Under the pieces are notes generated by a model, which was not told the origin of the DNA, made no database searches, and saw only the letters and a list, made by a program, of their open reading frames with translations. This document shows positions 33,738 to 45,009 of a DNA stretch of 64,000 bases, in pieces; the first letter of the stretch is position 1, and each line of letters opens with the position of its first letter. Source of the DNA: Eurosta solidaginis (taxonomy: Eukaryota; Arthropoda; Insecta; Diptera; Tephritidae); NCBI RefSeq assembly GCF_040869045.1, contig NC_090319.1, positions 373,689,601 to 373,753,600 on the forward strand, written 5' to 3'. The position numbers and the translations under genes are program-made.

Positions 33738-34806
33738 TGGAGTCGAATGTTGACATAATTTACTTTTATACTGTAAAGATATTAAATTTTTTGTTAAAAT
33801 TTGACTTAAAAAAAAAATTTTTTTAATGTGGGCGTTGTCGTCATCCGATTTCGCTAATTTTTATTTAGCACATATATAGTAATAGGGGTAACGTTCCTGC
33901 CAAACTTCATCATGATATCTTCAACGAATGCCAAATTACAACATGAAAAACTTTTAAATTACCTTCTTTTAAAAGTGGGCGGTGCCACGCTTGCCCAAAA
34001 TTTTCCTAATTTTCTGTGTTGCATTACAAGGTCAACGCACCTACCAATTTTCATCGCTTTATCCGTCTTTGGTAATGAATTATCGCACTCTTTCCGTTTT
34101 TCGAAATATTGGATATCGAAAAAGTGAGCGTGGTTCATTTTAAATAGCGATCTGAGATGAGCACCAAGGAACCTACATACCAAATTTCATCAAGATACCT
34201 CAAAATTTACTCAAGTTATCATGTTTAAAGATGGACGGACAGACGGACGGACGGACATTGCTAAATAAATTTCTTTTTTCACCCAGATGATTTTGATATA
34301 TGGAAGTCTATATCTATCTCGATTAGTTTATGCCGTTACGGATTACCGTTATACGAATAAAGTTAATATATTCTGTGAGCTCTGCTCAGCTGAGTATAAA
34401 CAGTTTGTTATCCTAAAGGTTGTAGTTGTACACTTAAAGATCATCTTATATACAAAGTTAATTTATTATTGTTGTGAAATAATTTCGATTTAACAATAAA
34501 TTATAAAAGTGAATTTTATAACGTTTTAGAAAAGAAACCTAAACCTTTTACTTTGTAAAGAGTGTAGCGAAAAGAGACCAAGTGTTTTCGGTTTTGGCAA
34601 CCAATCTCTGAAGCGACATCTACAAGAGCAAGCTGGAGGTGATTTCTGATCACATCGCTTTAGGTATGCCTTGGAAATGCTGAAACTCTAGTGGAGGCGT
34701 ACTTTTTTGTCTAAACCTATCCTCTTAAACATCTCGCTCGCTTACCTCTTGCGACCGAATGAGCTTTGGCTACTGCTGGGATTATGGTTTTTGCTACCGT
34801 CGCAGC
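33738..34806 (-). repeat. Right arm of the long inverted repeat
   Basis: Reverse complement of 31772-32841 with about two substitutions and one 1-bp indel. It contains an inverted copy of the first 660 bp of element D (33738-34398) and of its flank (34399-34806). The inner junction shares GGAGTC with the array unit it interrupts, so short homology lies at the turn. Confidence 0.9.
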
Positions 34807-34991
34807 CACTTTATTTGAAAGTAATTTAAATAAATCTCTTCGCTGGTCTTTTGTAAATCAATTAAAGTTTGTTCGAGTGCACCACCTTTAACAATTTGTT
34901 TAAGAATTTGCTGATAAAAACGTAATAAGTTGGATATAGTAAACAGAACTATGGTATCGTTTTCGGAAGTCAATATGGTTTCCACTCGCAT
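34807..34991 (-). pseudogene. Cog6: COG6-like exon fragment
   Basis: The minus-strand reading begins MRVETIL and contains VLFTISNLLRFYQQIL, then GGALEQTL and SEEIYLN. This resembles the conserved segment of COG6, a subunit of the conserved oligomeric Golgi tethering complex (vertebrate COG6 has RVEQVI...LLYKISNLLKFY). That comparison is from memory. The similarity stops at the border of the palindrome arm; shifting frame there gives KLLSNKVAATVAK, hinting at a frameshift. A possible splice acceptor (TTCTCTTCCTAG) lies just upstream. A single lone exon among repeats is more likely a captured or broken piece than an active gene. Confidence 0.5.
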
Positions 34992-35366
34992 AATATATAA
35001 CTAGGAAGAGAATAAATCGATTTTTGCTGAACATCAACTGGTGGCGTTATTATTTCATACAGCATACAAGAATTAAAATTTGATTCGTTGTTTTTGAAGG
35101 ACGGTTTTTATGTTTGGCTGGCTAGATCGCCAATGTGGTATTTAATATATAAATAACTATTTAATAATAAGCACTATTTATTTTTATAAAATATTTTATT
35201 TAACCGCTCCTAAAAGTATGTTACAAAACGTTTTTAAATATTTCAACCGAATGAAAATTTTTGAAAGACAATATTTTACAATTGAAAAATAAAAATTAAC
35301 AAGAACAAAAAAATTCAATTTATTTAAAGTAGGTACATTTAAAGTTGAATATAAATATAACCCTAC
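34992..35366. other. AT-rich spacer
   Basis: No feature recognised. Confidence 0.35.
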
Positions 35367-36672
35367 AATGTGCTTTTGAGCTAAATACTGAATGGCTCAA
35401 CCGATTTAAAAGCTCTTGGTACCATTGGAATGGTATTCAAATTGGCTTTCACTGCAAAATGTACACTGCAAAAATTTTTATTACACTGGAGAAAATGTTT
35501 AATATTTCATTTTTTTTTTAGATTTAATATAATAAAACGAAAAATGGAACATTACTCTCAGATGTAATCTAGGAACCATTTCCGCTACTACAGACACATT
35601 TATTGACGATTTTGTTGAACATATCAAAAATTGGTGTCACATCATTTCATAGCTAAGCGCCAGTCCCGATTCAAAAGTGAAAAAAAAAATGGCATTGCTG
35701 CCAGGAGAAATGCTAGTTCAAATAGATTGCACTGAAAACTATGCGTTTGTTGTACAAGATGCCATTCAAGAATACCATTGGAAATTAATACATAAAACCT
35801 TTGCCATAATATCCGACTGTAATATCCATGATAGCATAGCAGTTCATTTGTATATTTTAAAAATGATTAATTTTGTTAAGACCAATGTAAGCAATTCAAT
35901 TACGAAAGTTGTCTACGTTCAGATGGTGCAGGAGCACAATACAAGAGCAAATACAAATTAATTAATATATGTCACAAAGTTGATTTCGATATATTCGCTG
36001 AGTGGCACTTTAACGCCACCAGCCATGGAAAATCAGCCATCATGTGATGGTATAGGTGGGACATTAAAAAGAGACGCTCGGAATTATAGCATGGCAAATA
36101 AAAACCTAATTCAAACGGCGAAAGACCTTTATCGCTGGCCTTCACAAACTCATAAGACCTCCATTGAAGTCGCTTATGCAGACGCTGACGACTACAACAA
36201 AACAAAAGAAGAGCTACTCGCAAGGTACAAAACTGCTAAAACTACTACAGGAACTCAAAGCTACCGTTCGTTCATACCTTGAGATGAATCTTCACTCAAA
36301 GATAGCAAACATTCCGAAAGTCAACAGTATGTGGTGGGCAAAATTGTATATTAAATCGAGAAAAAATGTTGTTTTAAATTATCAAAGGTGGGACCATATT
36401 TTGGGGATGACTGAAAAATTAGATGACTGAAAAATTAGATAATACGATCCTTTTTCTAATCTATTCGAATTACAAAAAGATGCTTGATTTTTGAAGTTTT
36501 TTACAAGTAAATTTTTTTTTTTTGGAAAAAAATGTTTTTTTTTTTATTGAAACAAATATTTTTTCAGTATACGTTTTCGAAATCCGATTTCAATATCTTT
36601 CCAATGGTAAGATGGCAAGAGTTTTTAATTCGGTTGAGCCATTCCGTAGTTATCACAGCTCAAAAGCACCAT
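35367..36672 (+). mobile_element. Candidate DNA transposon with about 95-bp inverted repeats
   Basis: The left side (from GTGCTTTTGAGCT, then GAATGGCTCAACCGA, CTCTTGGTACCATTGGAA) and right side (CTTTCCAATGGTAAGATG, GGTTGAGCCATTCCG, AGCTCAAAAGCAC) are inverted copies over about 95 bp. They bracket the DDE-like relic. Outer ends may extend further into AT-rich DNA, and no clean target duplication was found. A third copy of the right end lies at 37030-37150. Confidence 0.55.
35590..36350 (+). pseudogene. Broken DDE-like protein, possible transposase of unknown class
   Basis: Pieces in three frames give TFIDDFVEHIKNW (35597 on), then LVQIDCTENYAFVVQDA (from about 35713), then SDGAGAQYKSKYK and EWHFNATSHGKSA (35920-36030), then CDGIGGTLKRDARN (36040-36080), ending near 36348. 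Two or more frameshifts and stops (for example after SHGKSAIM and after SFIP) make it non-functional. I know the DFSENY ... SDG.xQYK ... SHGKSxCDGxGGxxKR pattern from uncharacterised arthropod proteins. The three aspartates (DCTENY, SDGAG, CDGIGG) could form a DDD/E triad; this is inference. The inverted repeats around it support a transposon origin. Confidence 0.6.
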
Positions 36673-37300
36673 GATATTAAAATATAAAAAGATGCATTTA
36701 CTTAAAAATTAAAAAAAAAACAACATATATATTAAATAGACTTTTCAATTCAATTCAATTCAATTTATTTAAAACAATATATTAGTGCAATAAGATCGAT
36801 AAATGATCTTTTCTAGCACAACAGTTGAATATACAAGAAATATATAAGTTACTCATGAGCAAACCTAAAACTTAATAATAAGAGTAATGGTAAAACATTG
36901 ATATAAAATGTAAAAATTTCAAAAAATTTAAATATTTCTAAAAAACTATATTTTATTTTAAAACGCTTGGCCTTTGAAGCTTTCCAAGTTTAAAATAAAA
37001 TTTTTGAAAACACATTTTTTTCAGTATAATAAAATATTTTTAGAGTGCATATTTTCGAAAACCGATCCGAATACCTTTCCAATGGTACCAAGATCTTTGA
37101 GATTGGTTTGAGCCGCTCCGTAGTTATCACAGCTCAAAGGTACCTATTACCGACATTTTTCACGCATTTTTCACAATTTTGACACCTTGCCACGCCCACA
37201 ATTTTTAAAAAATGGAATTTATAAAAATGAGGTTGTGCTTGTATAGGTAAAGTGTACCTCTGTGCAAAATTTCATCAAAATCTGAGGCGCCCTGCAAAAA
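36673..37300. repeat. Second copy of the right-end sequence plus AT-rich DNA
   Basis: 37030-37150 repeats the order TTTCGAAAACCGAT, CCTTTCCAATGGTACCAAG, GGTTTGAGCCGCTCCGTAG, TTATCACAGCTCAAAG seen at 36570-36665. (CAATT)n occurs near 36746-36765. No gene. Confidence 0.55.
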
Positions 37301-37640
37301 TCGTTGGATCATGTAGTCCACTGGAGTACTTACCATTATACTCCACTGTAATGCAGCAATGGACCAACTCATGTTTCTACACGAACATATTGTAAGCCGA
37401 TCATTGCTCGGTTCTAACGATTGTAATCACTACACGGTGTTTATTGGACTGTGGGTACTCCATGGATTACTCTGACGTAATGCGGAGCTGGAGTATATGG
37501 TCCAGTCCTAGGACATCGCAATGTTAATTGGACTATATTTTTTGTATGAATTGTGGTTAATTTCGGAGCACTCGCTTGGTCCATAGCGAGTACTCCATAC
37601 ATGCATGTATGGAGTACTCGCGATTTCTGCAGGGTGGTCG
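37301..37640. repeat. GGAGTACT-rich region with 36-bp perfect palindrome
   Basis: Several inverted words (CTGGAGTACT, GGGTACTCCATGG, CTGGAGTATATGGTCC, GCGAGTACTCC) follow each other. 37586-37621 is a perfect 36-bp palindrome without spacer, centred on ATGCAT. No gene; small minus-strand frames overlap it without meaning. Confidence 0.7.
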
Positions 37641-37686
37641 GGTTCAACGCATATCGGTTTTGATATGAAATTCATCATATGTAAAC

Positions 37687-38804
37687 GGTGCAGTGAAATA
37701 AAAAAAATGAAATAACTCCCAAATGAAATAAGTCCCAAAAAAATGAAATAAATCCCAAATCAAAATTTGAAATGGTATCTTTATACTATATAATCAGTTG
37801 CAATGAGATTTGAAATAAACAGCAAACTATTATGTACATATGTAAAAGTTACAATTACAAGAAAACTTGAATAGTATCGTCGAAGTAAATGTAATTTATT
37901 TTAAAAAATCGCATATTTTTTATGAAATTAACATAATTTATTAAAAGTAAAAAATAATAGGAGCAAGTCTGCTACCGCCACGGTTATACCACACACCCGG
38001 ACTTGGCATGGCGTAGCCCAGGGTTATTTTTTATAACTGCGGCCGAAGGCTGCTTATGCAGAAAGGTGTTCTACGCAGAATTATTGTGCATCGCGCGATT
38101 TTTCATTACAAATTTTCTATTTTTTTGTAAAATAAATAAATAGAGTTGAATGAAAAATGTCCATTTTCCTCGTTGATACTATACAAAAATTTTTCATTCG
38201 TTGGAACAATTTAAAGCATCTGGTACCACCAAGCAAGCAGTGAATTAGATAAAATGGCTGTATGCTTGTGTTCGCGGAAAGTAAACAAATAAATCATTAA
38301 ATTTTACAATAATACGCAAATATAAACAAATGAAAATAGTTGATTGTGGTTTTATAAACATTATAAATTGTACTTATGTATAAAATTCTTGTGAAAATGT
38401 TCGTATGTAGATGAAAAGTGATAGTTATACCATGGTAAATTTAACAACTAATTACTAATAAATTGTTAATAACAATTAAAAATTACTTACTGATTCTCGT
38501 TGGGGAACTCCCTGAGAACCTATGTGCAAAATTTCAAAGTTCAAATCCCTTTGGTTTACGAATAAAATCAATTGGTCCCTTAATGTATAGCCGACCCATA
38601 GAAACTGTTAGAAGAACGTCAAAGTTTGATAAAATTGTATTCTTAAGAAAATTAAATAATTACCAACAAAAATAATGAAATAAGTCCCAATGAATTGGGA
38701 GCTATTTCATAATGAAATAAGTCCCAATTTGTATGGAAAATATTTGGGAGTTATTTAATTTTTTTGTTGGGGGTTATTGCATTTGGGAGTTATTTCACTG
38801 CACC
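37687..38804. mobile_element. TIR element, 1118 bp, 9-bp target duplication (Mutator-like?)
   Basis: Ends GGTGCAGTGAAATAA and TTATTTCACTGCACC are perfect 15-bp inverted repeats. The flanks repeat TATGTAAAC exactly (37678-37686, 38805-38813). Nine bases fit Mutator-like elements. Behind each end lies a cluster of TGAAATAAGTCCCAA-type words, three on the left and several in both orientations on the right, possible transposase binding sites. The 70-codon frame at 38463-38675 is unrecognised. The GC-rich patch at 37970-38100 is also unexplained. No transposase is visible, so it is non-autonomous. Confidence 0.8.
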
Positions 38805-38813
38805 TATGTAAAC

Positions 38814-39260
38814 ATCCTGGGAAATTCAGAGGTTTCAAGCTTATAAAATAAGGAAGAAATTACGAAACCCCCTTATCCCGAAACGCGGTTGTGTGGGAGA
38901 TATATGCTATAATGATACGATGCGGTCGGTTCTGACAAATGATCATTCAGCTACCCGCATAAACCTGTTAAAATGAGAAAGAAATGCCGAAAAACCTCAT
39001 TTCCGAACAATCGGTTTATGATATTAATACGGCTGATGTCAACGATTTTTTCAGACAAAAATATATGCCATATATAAAATCATTTTGTAAAGTTTTAAGC
39101 TTTTATTAGATTAATTGAGGAAGATATGACAAAAAACCTCTTTTCTAAAATTAGCTGCATGGGGATATATGTTATATTGGTCCGATCAGGTCGGTTCTGA
39201 CAAATGTCTAATCGGATATTAACTGCAAGTATTTTTTTACTATAAACTGGAAAGAGTCAA
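38814..39260. repeat. Decayed repeat related to the second GTCY family
   Basis: Two internal half-copies share GATATATG, GGTCGGTTCTGACAAATG and AAAAACCTC. The phrase resembles GGCTCCGGTAGGTTCGGACC in the element at 49330-50300. Weak assignment. Confidence 0.4.
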
Positions 39261-39289
39261 CTCTGCAATTCAAAACGATTAGGAGTTAG

Positions 39290-39770
39290 ATGGGATCTTT
39301 TTAAGCTATGGCATTACACTTGGAGTCGATCTTTCTTATAGATATCATGAACGCAGCTGGAAAGGTGGTGGCCTAAAAGGATGACGTATAATACTGGTAT
39401 CAGGTCTGCGATCATTGTGATGATGCGGAGATTACTGAGGAAATCTTAAGCTTTAACCTCCTTTTTCCCAAACAGTAAAAAGATAAGCTTTCTGTTGATG
39501 CCAAATACCTGAGAATGCCTCTGACTACAAAGCTAAACTGAAAGCTAAGCACGGAACATAGGGTATGCCTGTTAAAGATTGGTGAGCAAACTTTGGCTTA
39601 TGGGATCAGAAGCGAAAAGAGACATTGATGTAAAATGCAGCTATCCGACTTATTCTAGCATACGGACCACTGGTTTGGAGAAATGCTGTCGGGGTGAAAA
39701 AAAAGTCAAATATCTACCTTGGGTTGATCACAGGGGCGATAAGATAATATCCCTCAGGGGCTCGTGAGGC
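39290..39770 (+). pseudogene. LINE reverse transcriptase relic
   Basis: A conceptual reading near 39360-39410 gives KVVA-x-x-DDV-x-x-x-V-x-GLRS with TAAAAGGATGAC where a YADD codon set would be. Near 39500-39540 AKYLRMPLTTKLN resembles the YLGxxLDxKLNW block. Near 39655-39685 ILAYGPLVWRNA resembles the LTYGxxVWW block. All are split by stops and frameshifts. The block set matches RNase H-bearing insect LINEs (R1/LOA type) rather than the LINE at 9690-11461. Confidence 0.55.
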
Positions 39771-40530
39771 TGCGCAATGGAAATTATTTTTTTATAACAA
39801 CAAAAAACAAGTAAATCTCAGAAAAAAAAAATAATCTCGACTAAGCGAAGATTACATCAACTCTGCTTGGTCAATGTAGGGAGTGGACCATGCATCTGGG
39901 CAACGAGGGCAACGAGATGGCCCCGATTAATTAGCATGAATTGAGTCGTACCTTGACTCCGGAGTAGCGACGGGCTTATTCGAGGTAGAGCGGACTCATA
40001 ATATCGAGCTATCTTACATTAATCTATTTATCCGCCATGGAGAGCTCCACTCGCAGAATTCGATAGACATATTATCTGAGCGCCATTTTCTTCATTTATT
40101 CACATAGTTAGCATTGCTGGAGCCTTGCTGGCCTGTTACCTATTTATTTACCGCACTTTGCGTCTCATTCACATGAATCATTAGACAACAACAATTACCA
40201 CAGGGACCACTCAGGTTAAGTGTTACATACTGAGTTTATGCTTTTATATTAAATAAATTTTGGTTCAGATGAGAAAAAGTCATTCGCTGCGTTATACATA
40301 ATTTGCGCCTAAACTGTCTTTGATAAAAAGAGAAAGAGGTTCATAAATACTTCATCCTTTATTATACTCAAAGACAAGGCGAATGCAGTACCAGGTGGTG
40401 TTATCCCATCAGCTGATTGCTTCTTCTTGATAATTTCTAAGCAACGCCTTGGTACAGCACATGTCGCAACGATACAAGGTAGCAGCATGAGACAGCTGAT
40501 TATAAACATTTTTTATTTGATTTGATACAT
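39771..40530. other. No recognised gene
   Basis: May contain further LINE remains (39840-40080 is GC-richer), but nothing could be matched. The minus frames at 40309-40509 and 40409-40591 run into the repeat below. Confidence 0.35.
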
Positions 40531-40534
40531 CAAC

Positions 40535-40670
40535 TTCCGGCGCAGTACGAGTTTGACATTTGTCCATCGAATTTACAAAAACAAAGTACATGCAATTTTT
40601 ATTTATGTTTGTATGTATGTCACCATGCTGCCACCTTGTATCGTTCCGCCATGGTACAGCAATATGTCAG
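40535..40670 (-). repeat. Dispersed repeat, partner of 2195-2335
   Basis: Reverse complement of 2195-2335 (CCGGCGCAGTACGAGTTTGA, TTTGTATGTATGTCACCATG, CACCTTGTATCGTTCCGCCA). A short inverted piece of it is also seen at 40455-40500. Confidence 0.65.
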
Positions 40671-42490
40671 TTAATCAGATTCAAGATTCATTTTCTTTTG
40701 AATAGAATGGCTTTTGTGGAAAAATATTATCTTTATTTTATTTATGCTCTCGTGCTGTAAGGCATGATTAAATATTCTGCAAAACTTTCTCGTAGCTCTT
40801 AGGTAATAAACAAAATTTGGCATATCTATCAACTCTTAAATTTAAAATAAAAGTTAACAAAAACTCTGGTGAAACAAATAGAAGAGATTCGGCTTAAATC
40901 AACAAAAAATTTAATCGGACCCAAAGTTCCAAGAAATCTTAAATATCTTAAGGTAGATATGAATCGTTGTCAAAGTTAGAATTGATTTCTTTATTTATCA
41001 CCCACTTTACGCTTTTTTACTGAAAGCGAAATTCAATAAACAGAGTTGACTACTTGGTTCAAACATTTATTGTTCGTATGCGTATGTTATGTGGAGCATT
41101 TGTTAGCTCATGGTCATAATCACATCATAGAAATGCAGTAGTGCTTCCATAAAACAACAGCGAGCACAAAAATATTAGTGGCAAGTTTTATCAAATTTCG
41201 TCAATTGACTTTGAATTCTTTTAACTTTTTTAACTGTAGCAAACTAATCTCAAAAACGTTCCACAAATCTCAAAAAATTCGAAAACTCGAGAAGTTATTA
41301 TGAACATTTTGAACTTCTGAATTTACTTGAAGTCATCTGTTTCAATTTACTAAATTTTTAGGAATTCATAAACACCGTTTAATAATAACTGTTTTTATTC
41401 AATTATTATTAAATCATCGTCGGCCGATTTTATAATGTATAATTTCTTATTAGAAACGATTTTTTTATGACAAAGTACATACATATATTAATTGACGAAA
41501 ATTTAGATGTAGAACACGTTGAGTTTCGATAAACCGTTCACGAGTTATTAATGTTTTAAATAACATTACCAAAAACTCTAACTGTTAATAACTAATGAAA
41601 AGACATTTCGGGGAGATGAAAACTGAGACAATACATTTTAAAGTGGCCCACTCTGGAAATTTCGACCCTCCAGTCAATAAGTGCCCGTTTAGATAGAATA
41701 TCTAAGCCACTGAGACGTAAAGACCTCACTTGACGAACAGAGACCACGCAATCTTAAAAGCTATTAACAGCAATTTAGAGAATGGATGCAGTATTCCAGT
41801 GAAAACTTTGTTCGAAGTTTTATAATTCCTTTATTCATCGCATTGACGGAAAAACTGGTACGCTTTGTGTCTTGATAAATATATCGCACACCTAGATCAA
41901 AACAGCATTCAGCTAAAAGAAATCGCAATATTCAGAAAACTCGAAGAATTGATTAGTGGAGGTAGTGTACACAGTTGTGTAGATATTGAATTGGGAAGTC
42001 GGTAAATACTCATAGGTTCGCAATTTCAGATTTTTGAGTTAGCTCCCTATTGACCTTGGTGTGCGATATGCGATATAAATGGGAAGAATGTTATGTCCAA
42101 AAAAAAAAAATGCGCATGCAGTTCGCTGACACACAGATTTGTGTGTTAGCATGGCTTTGTGTGGTTTACGAGTATGACGTGTACATTAGCATATTCATGA
42201 ATAAAAGTGAAATCAATACAAAGCATTTTGCAAATATTTAAAAATTAATAAATAAACAAAAGAAGAAAGCCGCAAACTCATCTCAGATATTTGTTGATGT
42301 CGCATGAAAGATGTTGTAAATAAATATGACCACTATGTGAGTTTAACTTTCGTTGTAACCAAGCATTATATACACAGTTGTGAGCTTTTACCGTACAGTT
42401 AATTTAGCTTCAGATTTTCGACCCTAAATATTGTCAATTTATCAATTATACTAGGTTCAAACACACACCAAATTGGCAATTTATACTATT
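40671..42490. other. 1.8 kb without a recognised gene
   Basis: AT-rich DNA. No domain, repeat or RNA recognised. The 63-codon frame at 42050-42241 has no known motif. Confidence 0.35.
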
Positions 42491-42493
42491 TGG

Positions 42494-42570
42494 CAATTTA
42501 TTACGCAATTTGTCATATAATAAATTGTAATAATAAATTGCCAATTAAAAAAAAATTGCGTAATAAATTG
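42494..42570. repeat. 17-bp perfect inverted repeat, AT-rich
   Basis: CAATTTATTACGCAATT (42494-42510) faces AATTGCGTAATAAATTG (42554-42570). A further TAATAAATTGCC lies between. It could be the core of a small MITE; no target duplication was recognised. Confidence 0.5.
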
Positions 42571-44227
42571 TTTCAAACTGCAAATGTAACATTGTAAAGT
42601 GTGTTTATTGAGTATATTTAAACGTCAGTTACGCATGGCTGAACTATATGGTTGGCTCATCTGATCAGCTGATTTTATGTCTTTCATTTCACTGGAGTAG
42701 GTATTGTCAAAAGAAGATGGCAAACTCAAAATGAAACCAAAACATTGAACACATTTTCTTACAACACACAAAAATTTCAAAGTTTTATGTTTTCATTCCA
42801 TTTCATTCGCCTAATATCAACACGCACATTTTGACAGTCTGAACAAAGGTATGTTCTTGCTGTAGAGATGAGCCAACCAGCTATCAAATTACTATTGTGT
42901 AAGCTAAATCGAGTTGTATGAACAGCACTCAATTCAAACCAAAATTTCCTCAATTTGTTTTTCTGTTTGAACATAGTATTATAACTGATTTGGTTTAATT
43001 TTCTCAGAAATTTCTAAATCTCAATAGCTGGGAAATATATGTAGCAAATTTTGTTACGATATGTTCATTATTTTTCGTGTTATGACCCCGAAACATTGGA
43101 AAATGCTTAGTCAAAATAGGGACAGTGGCACATCCATAGCGCTAAAAGTTTGAGCCTAACTTGTAAACCATTCTTCGGTTTAAGCAAATTTTCTAACTAT
43201 TTTACCCAAAATTGAATATCTCGCAGCCTTTTTAAATTTGATTCGGTCTATAATATAATACTCAACATCGTTTAAAGAAATAATTCTGAATTTTTCCCGA
43301 AGTGATCCGGCCATAATCGTTAAAACGATAAAGCGGTAATTGAATAAGTAATATCCAAAAAAGATCCTTTAATCCTTCGAAGTAATTTCGAAATAGTCCT
43401 GAGGTGCTCCCAAGGTGAAAGTTAAAAGAATCCCAAAGCGATGCTTAAATTTCACGAAAATTTTACTGAAAAAGTTTTCTGGAATTGTGCAACTGAAAGG
43501 GACAAGCTGAAGACATGCGTGGCATATTTCTCTCTCTCTCTCTCTCATTGTACAGGGGTTAAACTTCGGCCTGGAATTGCCTCCTGGGCTTACTGATTTT
43601 GATTCCTAGGCTTTTTTGATGGCTACGTGCATCTCCGTAGTCGTGATGGTATTTTTGTACTGTTCTTTTGTCTCGCCACCACCTGGCCTCTTTCACCATC
43701 AAAGCGCGCTCGCATATTTTTTTTTGTCCAACCACAATTCCTTCGCCAAATGCAATTATTATTTCCTCGTTATGTTTTGTAAGAATTCACAAGGCCTGTG
43801 CTGTTGTCTAGAGCGTACCGGCACCAGCAAGGGGTTACGGTTTTGAATATGCTTCCGCTCGTTTGTGCTTGTTTACCAGCTGTCAGATCTACGTATTTAG
43901 TTCCCCTATTTCGTCACGTTACAAGCTTATCTGTCGCAAAAATCATATTTTCCGCTAGTGCTAGACATTTAGCTGTGAAATTCAGGTTGCTGGTTCACTT
44001 CATAAAAACAGGTATCTTAATATTACGCTACGTATAAGCCAAATTTTAAGCATATCACACTATATAAATAACATATTTTCGAAAAATTTGGTCACTAGTC
44101 CATTCAAATGAAAATAACCAAGCCAAAAGGCTTCCAACGTACCAAACTTTCGAAGAAGGTTTTGCGCATGAAAATGAAAAATGTATTTTACTTCATTATT
44201 ATCTTCCACATCTCTTATATCTAATAT
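42571..44227. other. No recognised gene; TC microsatellite
   Basis: (TC)n at about 43529-43546, weak TTTCGG-type repeat words at 43370-43480, and moderately GC-rich DNA at 43550-44030 with two overlapping frames and no known domain. Confidence 0.35.
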
Positions 44228-45009
44228 ATCTCACCCAGTGGTAGATTAAAGGAAGGGATAGCAGGCGATATAGCCCCGGGCCCCAGAGTCGGGAGGGCCC
44301 CGCGAGCTCGAATAAATAATATCATATTACGTACTTTCGTACACAAAATTTAATTTTGCGCCTCAAAATTTATATACAAAGTAATATGGAAAAGAATACA
44401 TGCACTCGTTAAGAATAAGATAATATAAGCAAGCACGTTCAGAGTTCGGACTATAGTAAGTATATCATAACATATACTCATGTAATCTAAACCCACTTGC
44501 TTAGATAATCACAAAAACACCATCGATGGCACTTGGAGGTTTACCGCAGAAGCCGGTCGAACGTCCACGCATGTTTTAGTTCACGAAAAACGTCATAGTT
44601 GCGGCACTTCAAAAGGCGCCGCCGTTCGGCGAGCGGGCACCACTCGATACTTCTTTAATGTTTATTTTCTAGGAAAAACAACGAAAGACGAAATGACGAA
44701 GTTCGTACTAGTGATGGACGATATGGCGATTTTGAACTATCAGTGAAAATAGTTATGGCGATTTTTGAATACCGGCTATTTTTTATAGCTATAGCGATTT
44801 TTAACAAGCGAATGTGCAATTTGTATTCTTGGATATAAAAAAGGAATGTTGAAGTTTGTTTACCGGCGTAGTACTGAAACATGTAGTTAGGATTGAGAAT
44901 GTTTTTATGGCGATTTTCTGGAATAGCATTTTTCAAAGATTTAACGCGACTAGTCAATATCTTCAAAAAGTTAATGTAGACTAAATCTCTGCTAATAACA
45001 TGCTACTTT

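Noticed and set aside
32085..34493. Pairs of identical small ORFs on opposite strands (for example 32451-32666 and 33912-34127)
   Set aside because: They are mirror images in the palindrome arms and lie in helentron-like sequence; not genes.
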